Shown here: piece by piece, positions 40,729 to 50,570 of the stretch | How positions within the stretch are numbered: the first letter of the stretch is position 1 | How the letters are laid out: every line of letters starts with the position of its first letter | Assembly: GCA_900105225.1 (NCBI GenBank) | Contig: LT629764.1 | Coordinates: 2,497,501-2,561,500, forward strand | DNA from: Paenibacillaceae bacterium GAS479 | GTDB taxonomy: Bacteria; Bacillota; Bacilli; Paenibacillales; Paenibacillaceae | Length of the DNA: 64,000 nucleotides | Direction: 5' to 3' | Notes under the pieces: generated by a model | What the model was told of the DNA's origin: nothing | The model's input: only the letters and a program-made list of their open reading frames with translations | Database searches by the model: none | Program-made: the position numbers and the translations under genes

Positions 40729-42234
40729 ATGAATGCTTTCAAGCCCAAACAGCACCCCTCAACAGCATCTTACTCTCAGGCTGCAGAGCCTTCATCGCGC
40801 AAGCGCTGGATCAGGACGCTCTGGATTGCCGCAGTCATCGCAGCTATTCTGTTGGGTGCCGGATATGTTGGAGCCAATCAATATATCAAGAGCAACACAA
40901 ATGATTACTATAAGGTGCTACTGAACGGACAAGCCGTCGGCACCGTTCCAGATCCCTCTTTAGTGGAGGAGCTCGTCAAGAACAAAACCGCCGAGATGGA
41001 GTCGACCTACCCCAATCTCAGCATGACCCTACTTACGGGCGACATTACGTATGAAAAGGTCACCGAGTACAAGGGTGAAGCACAGCCTGAGGCAGCTTTG
41101 GCAAAGCTGGAGTCATCCTTCCAGATGAAGGCGTCAGGTACAGAGGTCAAAATCGCGGGCAAGGTAATCGGCGTTGTCAAAAATGAGGAAACGGCTCAGG
41201 CGGTTCTGAAGCAGCTTCAGAACAAATATGCCCCGCCTTCCCGCTTGAAGAGCGCTTTGCCCAAAGTCCAATTGCTGTCCACGGCCTCCAAGAATGCGGC
41301 TCCGGTTAACCGGATAAGTGGAGTTAAATTTGCAGAGGAAATTAGCATCAATGAGACCCAGATCGATCCTTCGCAGGTACTCGGACAGAACCAACTGCTG
41401 CGGCTAGTGAGCGGCGGTACGGAGAAGGATACGAAATACACCGTCCAGCCGGGAGACTGTGTCGGCTGTATTGCGAGTAAGTTCGACATTTCGCGGGAAA
41501 TTATTTATAAAAATAATCCCTCTATCGAAAATGATCTGATCAAGGCCGGGGATGTACTGGACCTGACAGTGAATAAACCGGTCGTCAATGTTATTACGAC
41601 GGAAAGCCAAACGGAAATGATCACGAGCGAGCCGCAGGTTGTCATTCAGAAGAAGGCAACGCTGAATGCCGGGCAGTTCAAGGTCATCCAGGAGGGCAAG
41701 CCGGGCTCAAAGCGACTTACCTATTCGGTCGTCAAGCAGAATGGCTATATGATGAGCGAAGATCTCGTCAGCATCGAAGTCATTACGAAGTCGGTACCTA
41801 AGATCATCGTGCGCGGCACAAAAGTGGTCAAGAGTGAGGGCAGCTCCGCTTCAATTGGTTCTCGCGAGGGCAGCGGTACATTCGCCATGCCGGTGTCTGG
41901 ATACCGCATTACGAGCACATATGGAAGCCGTTGGGGCCGTCTTCACAAAGGTCTTGATCTTGTCGGAAGCAGCGCAATCAAAGCAGCGGACGACGGTGTA
42001 GTCGAGTTCGCCGGCAAGAAAAACGGATATGGAAATGCCATTATCGTCGACCATAACAACGGCTACAAAACGCTTTATGCCCATCTTGACAGCCTCTCCG
42101 TCAAAACCGGCCAAACGGTCGATCGTGGACAGAAAATGGGAGTTATGGGCAACACGGGTAATTCAACTGGAATCCACCTGCATTTTGAAATCTATAAAAA
42201 TGGTAAGCTGCAAAACCCGCTTAAGTACTTGTAA
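40729..42234 (+). CDS. LysM-G5-M23 cell-wall endopeptidase
   Basis: A 501-aa membrane-anchored protein. Helix at about residues 30-50; LysM domain at about 240-290 (YTVQPGDCVGCIASKFDIS, with two cysteines); G5 domain at about 285-365; M23 domain at about 390-501. Zinc motifs HKGLDL and HLHFE are intact, so it should cut peptidoglycan cross-bridges. The start has AGAAGGAG upstream. It precedes the walRK operon by 296 bp. Confidence 0.93.
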   Translation: MNAFKPKQHPSTASYSQAAEPSSRKRWIRTLWIAAVIAAILLGAGYVGANQYIKSNTNDYYKVLLNGQAVGTVPDPSLVEELVKNKTAEMESTYPNLSMTLLTGDITYEKVTEYKGEAQPEAALAKLESSFQMKASGTEVKIAGKVIGVVKNEETAQAVLKQLQNKYAPPSRLKSALPKVQLLSTASKNAAPVNRISGVKFAEEISINETQIDPSQVLGQNQLLRLVSGGTEKDTKYTVQPGDCVGCIASKFDISREIIYKNNPSIENDLIKAGDVLDLTVNKPVVNVITTESQTEMITSEPQVVIQKKATLNAGQFKVIQEGKPGSKRLTYSVVKQNGYMMSEDLVSIEVITKSVPKIIVRGTKVVKSEGSSASIGSREGSGTFAMPVSGYRITSTYGSRWGRLHKGLDLVGSSAIKAADDGVVEFAGKKNGYGNAIIVDHNNGYKTLYAHLDSLSVKTGQTVDRGQKMGVMGNTGNSTGIHLHFEIYKNGKLQNPLKYL

Positions 42235-42272
42235 TTTTTATTTAATCCCTTTGCGCTTACTTGAATCGATAT

Positions 42273-42309
42273 GAATCCGGATGGTCCCAAGGACTGTCCG
42301 GATTTTTTG
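42273..42309 (+). terminator. Terminator after M23 gene
   Basis: AATCCGGAT pairs with the ATCCGGATT-type complement around a short GGTCC/GGAC inner stem, followed by six Ts. Confidence 0.85.
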
Positions 42310-42334
42310 TGCTGCTGGAATTTTCTATGCTTAG

Positions 42335-42395
42335 CCCTCGCGCTTCTCGAGTTCAATTGCCATACGCGTGCAATTGAGCTCGAGAAGCGCGAGGG
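42335..42395. repeat. Long 25-bp inverted repeat upstream of walR
   Basis: Arms at 42335-42359 and 42371-42395 are complementary at 24 of 25 positions (the other is a T-G pair) around an 11-nt loop. No T-run follows, only TATTTTG, so it is not a standard terminator. It lies 135 bp before walR and could affect its transcript. Confidence 0.85.
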
Positions 42396-42530
42396 TATTT
42401 TGTAGCTGGGAGCAAGCTTGTAGGGACGGAGGCGCGAACAAAGCAGCCATTGTGGTAACATGGAAGTATAGACTGGCCTGGAAGCTTCCCTTAAGGGGAG
42501 TAACGGTAATGAAGGGAGCGGACAGCAACG

Positions 42531-43286
42531 ATGCAGGGAAAAATTCTCGTGGTCGACGATGAGCGGCCGATTGCAGATATCCTGAAATTCAACCTGGAGA
42601 AGGAAGGCTACGAGGTCATTTGTGCCTTCGACGGCGGGGAAGCGGTGCGCGTCGCTTTCGAGGAGCAGCCTGACCTGATTTTGCTGGATCTTATGTTACC
42701 GGTGAAGGACGGCATGGATGTATGCCGTGAGGTGCGGACCCGTTTGCAGACACCGATCATTATGCTGACAGCCAAAGACACGGAAATCGACAAGGTGCTT
42801 GGCCTAGAGCTGGGCGCGGATGACTATGTCACCAAGCCATTCGGTACGCGGGAGCTGCTTGCGCGCGTGAAGGCGCATTTGCGACGTACCCAAAAGACCC
42901 GCGAAGCGATGGCTGCGGAGGCTGGTGCGGCGCAGGGCGGATCGAATGCGGAGCCGGAAAAGCAGGGCTTGGGGTTATTTAATCTTTTTATCGATACGGA
43001 TATGTATGTGGTGTATAAGGATGACCAACCGCTTGATTTGACGCATCGAGAGTATGAGCTGGTCTATTATTTGGCGCGCCACAACGGCAAAGTGATGACC
43101 CGCGAGCATTTGCTGCAGGCGGTATGGGGCTTTGAATACTTCGGCGATGTGCGCACGGTAGATGTGACGATCCGCAGGCTGCGGGAGAAGATTGAGGATG
43201 ATCCAAGTCGTCCGGAGTACATCCTGACGCGGCGCGGCCTTGGTTATCTCATGCGCAATCCGAAGCTGGGAGGCATTGGTGGCTAA
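42531..43286 (+). CDS. walR: Response regulator WalR (YycF)
   Basis: A 251-aa OmpR-type regulator, essential in many Firmicutes for cell-wall turnover. Receiver: [12 protein letters not shown], phospho-Asp in [14 protein letters not shown], and the Lys in [15 protein letters not shown]. An Ala/Gly-rich linker (about 125-150) is longer than in Bacillus. Winged helix: [41 protein letters not shown]. Its stop overlaps the walK start by one base. Confidence 0.96.
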   Translation: MQGKILVVDDERPIADILKFNLEKEGYEVICAFDGGEAVRVAFEEQPDLILLDLMLPVKDGMDVCREVRTRLQTPIIMLTAKDTEIDKVLGLELGADDYVTKPFGTRELLARVKAHLRRTQKTREAMAAEAGAAQGGSNAEPEKQGLGLFNLFIDTDMYVVYKDDQPLDLTHREYELVYYLARHNGKVMTREHLLQAVWGFEYFGDVRTVDVTIRRLREKIEDDPSRPEYILTRRGLGYLMRNPKLGGIGG

Positions 43287-45118
43287 TGAAGGGCAGGCGC
43301 TGGTTCAGCACGATCCAGGTCAAGCTGATTGCAATTTATATGCTGCTGGTTCTGATTTCCATTCAGCTGATTGCGGTCTATTTTGTCAGTACGGTCAAAA
43401 GCTCGCTCACCGACTCGTTCACGAACAGTCTCAACGATCAGGCGCGCGCTCTGGCTGTGCTCGCGGCGGACAAGTTGACCGAAGGCACGCTCGCCTCCGG
43501 TGGCGGTGCCGAAGGCGACGCTATCTCGATCTCCGATTACGTCAACAGCCTGTTCAGCCGGACTGGTGCTGAGCTGCAAGTGCTGGATACGAGTGGACGC
43601 GTACTGGCAACATCGGATGCCTATAGCGCTTTAATCGGGAAGAAAAATACCTCGCTGATGGTTAGCCAGGCGCTGCAGGGCATCCCGGACAACGAGCAGG
43701 ATATTCTCGACGACGACAATGTGCGCAAAAAGATCATTACCCAGCCGATCAAATCACCGGATAACCGGGTTATTGGAGCGGTTTATATCGTTGCGCAAAT
43801 GACTGAGATCAACGCGACGGTCGACCGAGTCAATCAGATTTTTGTCTCCGGTACGCTGATTGCGCTCGGTCTGACCGGTGTGCTCGGTATTATTCTGGCA
43901 CATACGATTACGAGTCCCATCAAAGGGCTCACCCGTCAGGCGGAAGCAGTCGCCGAGGGCCGCTTTGATCAGCATGTACCCGTGCTCGCCGATGATGAGA
44001 TAGGCCGACTCAGCGAGGCGTTCAATGAGATGACCCAGCGGCTCCGCGAGGCGTTGTCGGTCAATGAGGAAGAGAACGAGAAACTGCAGTCGGTACTCTC
44101 CAACATGAGCGACGGGGTTATAGCTGCTGATGAGCATGGTACCGTTATGGTATCCAATCGACGTGCGCTGGAATTGCTAGGCGTGGAAGAGTGCGAAGGC
44201 AGTCCGCTGACGGATGTTTTGGAGCTGCCGCAGGAACGGCTCGAAGCGTTGAGGGGCTCACGTGACTTGGCTGCGGTGCTCGTGAAGGAATCGCCGGATC
44301 ACGAGGAACGCTGGGTGCTGCGCGTCACGCTCAGCCCGATTCACCGTCGTGGACATGGCATTACGGGTACGATCGCGCTGCTTCAGGACATCACGGAGCA
44401 GGAGAAGCTGGATCAGTCGCGGCGAGAGTTCGTCGCGAACGTATCCCATGAGCTGCGCACGCCGCTGACGACGATCCGCAGCTATGCAGAGGCGCTGGAT
44501 GACGGCGCGCTTGGCGAGCCGGAGCTTGCCGGCCGATTCGTCGGCGTTATCCGCAATGAGACGGAGCGCATGATCCGGCTCGTCACCGATCTGCTCCATC
44601 TGTCGCGGCTCGATTCGCAGCAATCAACGCTGCGTCGTCGCGATACGGATGTTGAGGAGATGCTTGAGGAGGTTGCGGATCGCTTCTCTGTGCAGATGCG
44701 CAAGAAGGCGATCCGCGCCGTCGTGGGGGTCGACAAACGTGTTGGCAAAGCGGTACTGGACCGCGACCAGATCGATCAGGTGCTCGACAATTTGGTGTCC
44801 AATGCCATCAAGTACACGCTTGAAGGAGGCCGAATCGAGCTGTCCGCCAGATTGCAGGACAACGACGCGCTGGCGATCAGCGTCAAAGATTCCGGCATCG
44901 GTATTCCGAAACGGGATCTGAGCCGAATTTTTGATCGGTTCTATCGAGTGGACAAGGCCCGTTCGCGGGAAATGGGCGGCACGGGGCTTGGCCTCTCGAT
45001 TGCCCGGGAAATGATCAAGGCGCATGGCGGCACGATCACGCTGGAGTCTGAGCCAGATGTCGGTACGACGGTGACCTTCATTTTGCCTCAACCGCAGGAG
45101 AAGGGAGAGCAGTCATGA
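43286..45118 (+). CDS. walK: Sensor histidine kinase WalK (YycG)
   Basis: A 610-aa kinase: two membrane helices (about residues 12-35 and 185-205) around an extracytoplasmic PAS-like domain, HAMP (about 205-260), cytoplasmic PAS (about 265-370), HisKA with phospho-His in FVANVSHELRTPLTTIRSY, and HATPase (NAIKYT, DSGIGIPKRDLSRIF, GTGLGLSIA). Partner of WalR. Overlaps walH by 4 bp. Confidence 0.97.
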   Translation: MKGRRWFSTIQVKLIAIYMLLVLISIQLIAVYFVSTVKSSLTDSFTNSLNDQARALAVLAADKLTEGTLASGGGAEGDAISISDYVNSLFSRTGAELQVLDTSGRVLATSDAYSALIGKKNTSLMVSQALQGIPDNEQDILDDDNVRKKIITQPIKSPDNRVIGAVYIVAQMTEINATVDRVNQIFVSGTLIALGLTGVLGIILAHTITSPIKGLTRQAEAVAEGRFDQHVPVLADDEIGRLSEAFNEMTQRLREALSVNEEENEKLQSVLSNMSDGVIAADEHGTVMVSNRRALELLGVEECEGSPLTDVLELPQERLEALRGSRDLAAVLVKESPDHEERWVLRVTLSPIHRRGHGITGTIALLQDITEQEKLDQSRREFVANVSHELRTPLTTIRSYAEALDDGALGEPELAGRFVGVIRNETERMIRLVTDLLHLSRLDSQQSTLRRRDTDVEEMLEEVADRFSVQMRKKAIRAVVGVDKRVGKAVLDRDQIDQVLDNLVSNAIKYTLEGGRIELSARLQDNDALAISVKDSGIGIPKRDLSRIFDRFYRVDKARSREMGGTGLGLSIAREMIKAHGGTITLESEPDVGTTVTFILPQPQEKGEQS

Positions 45119-46671
45119 AGGAAAGACTAAAAACGATTGCTCTTGCCTCACTTGTTGCTCTCAGCCTTGTTCAGAGTTATATGCTTGCTTACAGTACCCC
45201 GGGCGCGGCGGTTCGTACAGCGCAGAATTACGTCAACACTGAGCAAATGGGCCCGGAAAGTAAAACCGAGAATGTTTTATTTCCCGAGCAGCTCATATTG
45301 CATTTTGGCAACGGCAATCATACGGTGCTGAATCCAGGCGATTTGCCGTTTTACAACCTCATTATGAGCAAGCTCAAAGGACGCGAGTTCCGCGGTTTCC
45401 AGCGGACGACGGAATCGGTCGTGCGCTGGAGCGATATCCGTGAGCGCAATTTGGGGCTTGAGCTGCGACTAGGAGCCGGTTTGCCGGTGTCGCTGCTATC
45501 CCGCATGCTGCAACTGGAAAGCAGCGACAATACTTTCCTGAGCGATACGATTGACCGAATTTGGATTTTCCGAAGCAGCAGCGAAGAGGTACGGACGTTC
45601 TTTTTCAGCCGGGAAGGAAACGCAGTTTATGAAGCAACTCAAGCGGATTTGACCGTCCGCGATGTGGAGGATGACGTCGGCCTCGGCGAGTTCTGGACAC
45701 CGTATCAGCCCGATGCCTTTGGTGTGTATGTGCCACAGCAGCCAGTAGAGGCGGCGCAAGCGCACATCGGCTACCAGTCATATTCGGCCGAGCTGATGCA
45801 GCGCAATCTGTTCTCTGATCCCGGTACAACGCGAATGATCAAGGATCGGGACGGCTCGCAGGTGTACACGGATGGCAAACGTGCGCTGCAGGTGGAGCAA
45901 AACAGCCAATGGATCAACTATACCGATCCTGCAGCACCGCTCAGCGGAACAGGTCCCTCCGGCAGCAATCCTGCTGGAAGCATGAGCAGCGCAATGCAAT
46001 TCGTCAACCAGCACGGTGGCTGGGACGGACTGCATCAGTTAGCCGGGCTGAGCGGGAGCGAGGCAGGCACTGTTCCGAATTCAGGTCAGCCGTCCGGGAC
46101 GGATAGTGGAGACGAGCAGCATACGTTGCTTTTCCGGCAGTATTTCCGCTTTGGCGAAAATCGTTTGCTGCCCGTCGTGCCATCGCCAGACTTCCGCTTC
46201 GGCTTCATCCGTCTATCGGTGCAGCAGGGGTCCGTGACCAATTATGAGCGTTCTCTTATTACGCTTGCATCTTCACCGACTCAAAAGTCAGCACGCTGGC
46301 TGCCCGGCGGGCAGCAGCTTGAGGCAGTGCTGGCGAGATATGAGCGACGCGCCGACATCAAGGCGCTCTATCCGGCGGTCAAGGCCTACCCTGCCGAAGC
46401 TGGACAGCTGCGCTTCGTGCCCGTCTGGGCAGTGCATCTGGAGGATGGTACGGAGGAGGCGCTTATCGGGCCGCTTGCGGAGGGATTTGATGGAGCAGGC
46501 ATTACTCGTCCGAACCTTAGCGTGGGGACAGGCGAAGGTTATATCTCAAGCTCGAGCAACGGTCCATCCCCTGGCACGACGCCAGATCCCCAAGCTTCTG
46601 GGAATGCCGCTCGCTCGCCGGGACCAGACAGCTCCGGACTGAATAATCTTCGCGATAGCGGTAGGAGGTGA
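45115..46671 (+). CDS. walH: WalK regulatory protein WalH (YycH)
   Basis: A 518-aa membrane-anchored extracellular protein that modulates WalK. N-terminal membrane helix about residues 7-27 (IALASLVALSLVQSYMLAYS), then the YycH fold. The C-terminus beyond the family core is Ser/Gly/Pro-rich. Coupled to walK by a 4-bp overlap. Identity rests on operon position and the N-terminal anchor more than on strong motifs. Confidence 0.9.
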   Translation: MKERLKTIALASLVALSLVQSYMLAYSTPGAAVRTAQNYVNTEQMGPESKTENVLFPEQLILHFGNGNHTVLNPGDLPFYNLIMSKLKGREFRGFQRTTESVVRWSDIRERNLGLELRLGAGLPVSLLSRMLQLESSDNTFLSDTIDRIWIFRSSSEEVRTFFFSREGNAVYEATQADLTVRDVEDDVGLGEFWTPYQPDAFGVYVPQQPVEAAQAHIGYQSYSAELMQRNLFSDPGTTRMIKDRDGSQVYTDGKRALQVEQNSQWINYTDPAAPLSGTGPSGSNPAGSMSSAMQFVNQHGGWDGLHQLAGLSGSEAGTVPNSGQPSGTDSGDEQHTLLFRQYFRFGENRLLPVVPSPDFRFGFIRLSVQQGSVTNYERSLITLASSPTQKSARWLPGGQQLEAVLARYERRADIKALYPAVKAYPAEAGQLRFVPVWAVHLEDGTEEALIGPLAEGFDGAGITRPNLSVGTGEGYISSSSNGPSPGTTPDPQASGNAARSPGPDSSGLNNLRDSGRR

Positions 46672-46678
46672 GGGGCAG

Positions 46679-47524
46679 ATGGATTGGGGAAGGGCAAAAA
46701 GTGTCTTAATCCTGGCATTTCTGCTGCTTAATCTGCTGCTTGGCTATCAGCTTTGGAGTGATGTGCGTGAGCGTGTACAGCCAAGCAGCAATCCGGCTGA
46801 GCTGTCGCCGGACACGCTCGAAGCTATGAAGGCCAAGGGGATCGAGCTCGCTGGAAGCATCCCGAAGGAAACGTCAGAGCTGCATGACTTGACCTACCGC
46901 TATTTGGGTCGCGAAGCGTCTGGAGTAGCGTCGGAAGGTGCTACAGATTCGAAACAGAATGCTGGAGTGGCTGGACTGCCGGACAGCGATCCCTTTGCGG
47001 ACGTCATTCCTTTGCAAACGCCGGTTGATAGCCGCGTCGTATTTCAGCGGGAGGAGCTGCTCAAAGCGCTCGGAGGCGTCATTCCAGAGTTGGACCAGTA
47101 TGAGATGGATACTCCCGGCTTCGACGATCTGAAGTTCGTGTTGTACCGGATGGTGGACGGTCGACCGATGTTCAATGTGCGGATTGAGCTGTTTTACCGG
47201 GACCAGCGGATAATTGGCTATCGTCAGGAACAGATCAAGCTGCTGCCAGGGGATCAACAGCAGCGTCCACAGCCGATATTACCGGCCTCGCGAGCGATTA
47301 GACCCGAAATTATTGAGAAATACGTGCCAGAAGGCGCTTCGATCAAGGAGATCAGGCTTGGTTACAAGGAAGTACAATTATTCGATTCCGATACTCAGGT
47401 TTCGACGCCATCGTGGCGGATTTTGCTAGAAGACGGCGGCGTAATTTATCTTCAAGCTTACAGCGGCGAAGTGCTTACTGATAAGCCGCAGCCTCCGGCT
47501 GCTTCTCCGGGTACAAGCCGATGA
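46679..47524 (+). CDS. walI: WalK regulatory protein WalI (YycI)
   Basis: A 281-aa protein: MDWGRAKSVLILAFLLLNLLL helix typical of YycI, then an extracellular domain. It works with WalH as a regulator of WalK. GGAGGTGAGGGG lies 7 bp before ATG, and walH ends 7 bp upstream. A linker rich in Ala/Gly/Ser is visible near residues 80-100. Confidence 0.9.
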   Translation: MDWGRAKSVLILAFLLLNLLLGYQLWSDVRERVQPSSNPAELSPDTLEAMKAKGIELAGSIPKETSELHDLTYRYLGREASGVASEGATDSKQNAGVAGLPDSDPFADVIPLQTPVDSRVVFQREELLKALGGVIPELDQYEMDTPGFDDLKFVLYRMVDGRPMFNVRIELFYRDQRIIGYRQEQIKLLPGDQQQRPQPILPASRAIRPEIIEKYVPEGASIKEIRLGYKEVQLFDSDTQVSTPSWRILLEDGGVIYLQAYSGEVLTDKPQPPAASPGTSR

Positions 47525-47535
47525 TCGACATTTGA

Positions 47536-47571
47536 ACAGCCTGCAGGGATAGCCCTGCAGGCTGTTTTTCG
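47536..47571 (+). terminator. Terminator between walI and walJ
   Basis: ACAGCCTGCAGGG and CCCTGCAGGCTGT form a 13-bp stem with a 5-nt loop and a T-run. It separates walRKHI from walJ. Confidence 0.9.
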
Positions 47572-47767
47572 TTTATTTTCGCTTTTTCTGGAAGGAAGCA
47601 TAAAAGGTTCGAACTATTTTCCATATAGGTGTAGAGCCACCCGACGGACAATGGTACAATAGACCCTTGCAGGGATTATGCTATCTCGCGGATGTCTCAC
47701 TAGTATATTGATATAATCATATAAAATGGCAAGCTCTTGGAACGGAATGGAAGGGAAGGCAGCAACT

Positions 47768-48580
47768 ATGGAATTCAGATTCACCGTGTTGGCCAGCGGT
47801 TCGACCGGCAACGCCACCCTCGTACAGAGCGGGGACAAAATGGTGCTGGTAGACGCCGGCCACAGCCTCAAGAAGCTAGAGGAGCTGATGAGCCAGCAAG
47901 GCGTCAGCGGCCACGACATCGACGCGGTGCTCATTACGCATGAGCATTCTGACCATATCAAGGGACTCAACGCGCTCGCACGCAAATATGAGCTGCCCGT
48001 GTACGCCAATGAGGCGACTTGGGGAGCTCTGGAGCGGCATACTTCGCATGTGCCTGCTGAGCGCAGGGTAATTATGCGGACGGGTGATGAGGCGGATTTT
48101 GGGAGCATGAGAGTGCGCTCATACCCGATCTCCCATGACGCCGCCGAGCCAGTCGGATATACGTTCACGGATGATGGCTACAAGCTGAGTCTTGCTACGG
48201 ATCTTGGCTATGTCAGTGATATGGTGCGGCGCAGCATCATCGACTCTGATGTGCTCGTGCTGGAATCCAATCATGATCCCGAGATGCTGCGCATGGGGCG
48301 GTATCCGTGGAACATTAAGCGGCGTATCTTGAGCGACATCGGGCATCTGTCCAATGAGGCGGCTGGAGAGGCGCTGTGCGAGCTGATGACGGAGCGGACG
48401 AGGCGGGTGTATCTCGCGCATCTAAGCCTCAACCATAACATGATGGAGCTAGCTCGCATCACGGTGAACAGCGTCATGGAGGACCGGGGCCATTTCTTCC
48501 GCAAGGATGAACATCCGCTGAGGGATACATACCCGCATCAGCCTACCCCATGGGATCAAATAAAGCGGAAATCGCTTTAA
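47768..48580 (+). CDS. walJ: Metallo-beta-lactamase fold hydrolase WalJ (YycJ)
   Basis: A 270-aa MBL-fold protein. The start is ATG 47768 (MEFRFTVLASGSTGN) with GGAAGG upstream; the longer frame from 47726 has no site. Motifs: VDAGHS, THEHSDHIKGL (HxHxDH), and HLSLNHN. B. subtilis YycJ is an MBL-fold exonuclease proposed in mismatch repair. Overlaps the convergent unknown gene at 48543 by 38 bp. Confidence 0.93.
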   Translation: MEFRFTVLASGSTGNATLVQSGDKMVLVDAGHSLKKLEELMSQQGVSGHDIDAVLITHEHSDHIKGLNALARKYELPVYANEATWGALERHTSHVPAERRVIMRTGDEADFGSMRVRSYPISHDAAEPVGYTFTDDGYKLSLATDLGYVSDMVRRSIIDSDVLVLESNHDPEMLRMGRYPWNIKRRILSDIGHLSNEAAGEALCELMTERTRRVYLAHLSLNHNMMELARITVNSVMEDRGHFFRKDEHPLRDTYPHQPTPWDQIKRKSL

Positions 48581-48794
48581 GCGGCTCGCTGTCGCCAGCC
48601 TCCAACTGGGCAGATTTCTCCTCCAGTTCTTCACGGGTAAGAATGCCTTTGTCAACGAGCAGCTCCAGCATGGCGCTCAGCGCCAACAAAGTGCGGTATT
48701 GCGTATCGCTGAGATCGCCGAGCTTGCCCATGACGGCAATTTGATCCCAAGTGTTAAGAGTCGCGGTTGGTGTGGTAATGAGCTTTATATCCAT
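48543..48794 (-). CDS. Small protein of unknown function
   Basis: An 83-aa, mostly helical, acidic protein (ends LKAISALFDPMG). I do not recognise the family. A perfect AAGGAAGGGAG site stands before the ATG, which supports it as real. It overlaps the end of walJ on the opposite strand by 38 bp, so either the two messages compete or the overlap is tolerated. Confidence 0.68.
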   Translation of the reverse strand: MDIKLITTPTATLNTWDQIAVMGKLGDLSDTQYRTLLALSAMLELLVDKGILTREELEEKSAQLEAGDSEPLKAISALFDPMG

Positions 48795-49042
48795 AGTACT
48801 CCCTTCCTTCTCAAAGGCAGTTTAGGGTCGGCATAAGGATTTATCGGTGTATTCGTGCAACTTTTGAGCCCTGGACCCCGTCAAATATGGGAGATGGGCT
48901 TGCCTATTATTATTCTAGACGAATCTTCCGAAATCATTCCAAGAAGAGAAAAAACATCCTGTAGTTGAAGTTGACGCAACCACGTATGCTTAACCATATA
49001 ACAGCCGAGCACGTGCATATATCACGGGAGGAGCGGGTAACA

Positions 49043-50392
49043 GTGGGTTTGTTCGATGATGAGTTCTATTCGACGCGTATCTCCCGACGCACGAACAAAA
49101 TAGGGCGGAAGCAGATACCGGGCTTTCCGCTGCGCAGCCGCAAGGACTGGGGAGTTGGCCGGTTGGCGGCTTTGTCAGCTGCATCCGGCGCTGCAATCGT
49201 CCTAGTGCTGACGCTTGCCTTGAGCGGCGGAGACGGCAAAGCGACCGTCTCAGAGGCGTCTGCACACGCTGCATCTGGCCTTGTCGCTCCCGGTGATGCC
49301 ATTCAACAGACGGTCACCGCCTCGGCGAAGGTTCGTCCAGCGGTCGTCAGCATCGTCAATGAACAGTCGATGATACTGCCTAAGGTTGAGGGCAAGGAAG
49401 AGTTCCCGCTGCCGGAAGGCGGTGTGGAGGGCGAACTGCAACCGGCCAGCGTGGGCAGCGGAGTTATTTTCGCCAAGAAGGATGGCAAGGCGTACATCAT
49501 CACGAACAATCATGTGATCGAGGGCGCCGCTGGACTGAAGGCCGTCATGATCAATGGCGAATCGCGTCCGGCGAAGCTGATCGGCGGCGATTATATTACC
49601 GATCTTGCCGTGCTGGAGATCGACGGCAAGGGGATTGACGCTGTCGCCAAGATGGGTGACTCCGCCAAGCTTCAGTCCGGAGAGATGGTCATGGCCATTG
49701 GCAATCCGCTTGGTCTCGGCGACTCTCTCTCGATGGGTATTATTAGCAAGACGAAGCAGATCATCCCGGTATCGCTCAGCCAAGACGGCAACTACGATTG
49801 GGAGCAGGAGGTCATCCAGACCGATGCTTCCATCAACCAGGGCAATAGCGGCGGTCCGCTGATCGACATGAAGGGCGAGGTCATCGGTATCAACAGCATG
49901 AAGATTTCCGATGTTGGCGTTGAGGGAGTTGGCTTTGCCATCCCGGTGAATAACGTCATGCCGATCGTTGACCAACTGATGAAGCAGGGCAAGGTGCCGC
50001 GTCCTTATCTCGGCGTGTATACGCTGGATCTGGAATCGTATTTTGCTCAGCAGGGCTTCGGAGGCGGTGTTGAGGGCGGCATCGAAGAAGGCACAGAGAA
50101 AGGCAAAGAAGCTGAAGAGCCTGACAGCGGCGGCCCTGATATACCGGCTGAGGTGACGGAGGGCGTCATCGTGCTGGAGTCGGTAGGTCCGGCTCTGGAT
50201 GCAGGTTTGCAGTTCAACGACGTCATTACCAAGCTGGATGATCAGCCGATCCGCAGCACGATGGAGCTGCGTAAGTATCTGTACGGCAAGAAGCAGATCG
50301 GCGATAAGATCAAGGTTACTTTCTACCGCGGCGGCAAACAGGACAGCGTGACGTTCAAGCTGCTGGACAAGAGTGAAGAGGAAGAAGAATAA
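49043..50392 (+). CDS. HtrA/DegP-type serine protease with PDZ domain
   Basis: A 449-aa membrane-anchored protease of the YycK/HtrC group. The start is GTG 49043 (VGLFDDEFYS) with GGGAGGAG upstream; the frame from 48965 has none. Membrane helix about residues 40-62; catalytic His in NNHVIEGA, Asp in ITDLAVLEID, Ser in GNSGGPL; PDZ at about 350-440, interrupted by a Glu/Gly-rich insert (about 345-365). Follows walJ as in B. subtilis. Confidence 0.93.
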   Translation: MGLFDDEFYSTRISRRTNKIGRKQIPGFPLRSRKDWGVGRLAALSAASGAAIVLVLTLALSGGDGKATVSEASAHAASGLVAPGDAIQQTVTASAKVRPAVVSIVNEQSMILPKVEGKEEFPLPEGGVEGELQPASVGSGVIFAKKDGKAYIITNNHVIEGAAGLKAVMINGESRPAKLIGGDYITDLAVLEIDGKGIDAVAKMGDSAKLQSGEMVMAIGNPLGLGDSLSMGIISKTKQIIPVSLSQDGNYDWEQEVIQTDASINQGNSGGPLIDMKGEVIGINSMKISDVGVEGVGFAIPVNNVMPIVDQLMKQGKVPRPYLGVYTLDLESYFAQQGFGGGVEGGIEEGTEKGKEAEEPDSGGPDIPAEVTEGVIVLESVGPALDAGLQFNDVITKLDDQPIRSTMELRKYLYGKKQIGDKIKVTFYRGGKQDSVTFKLLDKSEEEEE

Positions 50393-50433
50393 CAGCGGAG
50401 GCCGCCGCTCGTGGCGGCTTCGGTATTAAGACA

Positions 50434-50465
50434 AAATCCAGCCCTCGTGGGGCTGGATTTTTTTG
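50434..50465 (+). terminator. Terminator after htrA-like gene
   Basis: AAATCCAGCCC and GGGCTGGATTT form an 11-bp stem with a short loop followed by Ts. A second GC-rich hairpin (GCCGCC/GGCGGC) lies just before it. A TATAAT at 50515-50520 is the likely -10 of the next gene. Confidence 0.9.
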
Positions 50466-50570
50466 TCGAGTGACAAGCCTTATGTAGAGCCGTTATTGCA
50501 TGGGCGATTTATGGTATAATAGCGGTAATTAGCGTTTATTTCAGGAACAGGAATAGGGGTAGGTCATCGA

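Noticed and set aside
42335-42395. Inverted repeat as a cloned polylinker (XhoI, MfeI, SacI and MluI-like sites)
   Set aside because: The sites follow from the palindromic nature of the arms; flanking DNA is native, and nothing else looks like vector sequence.
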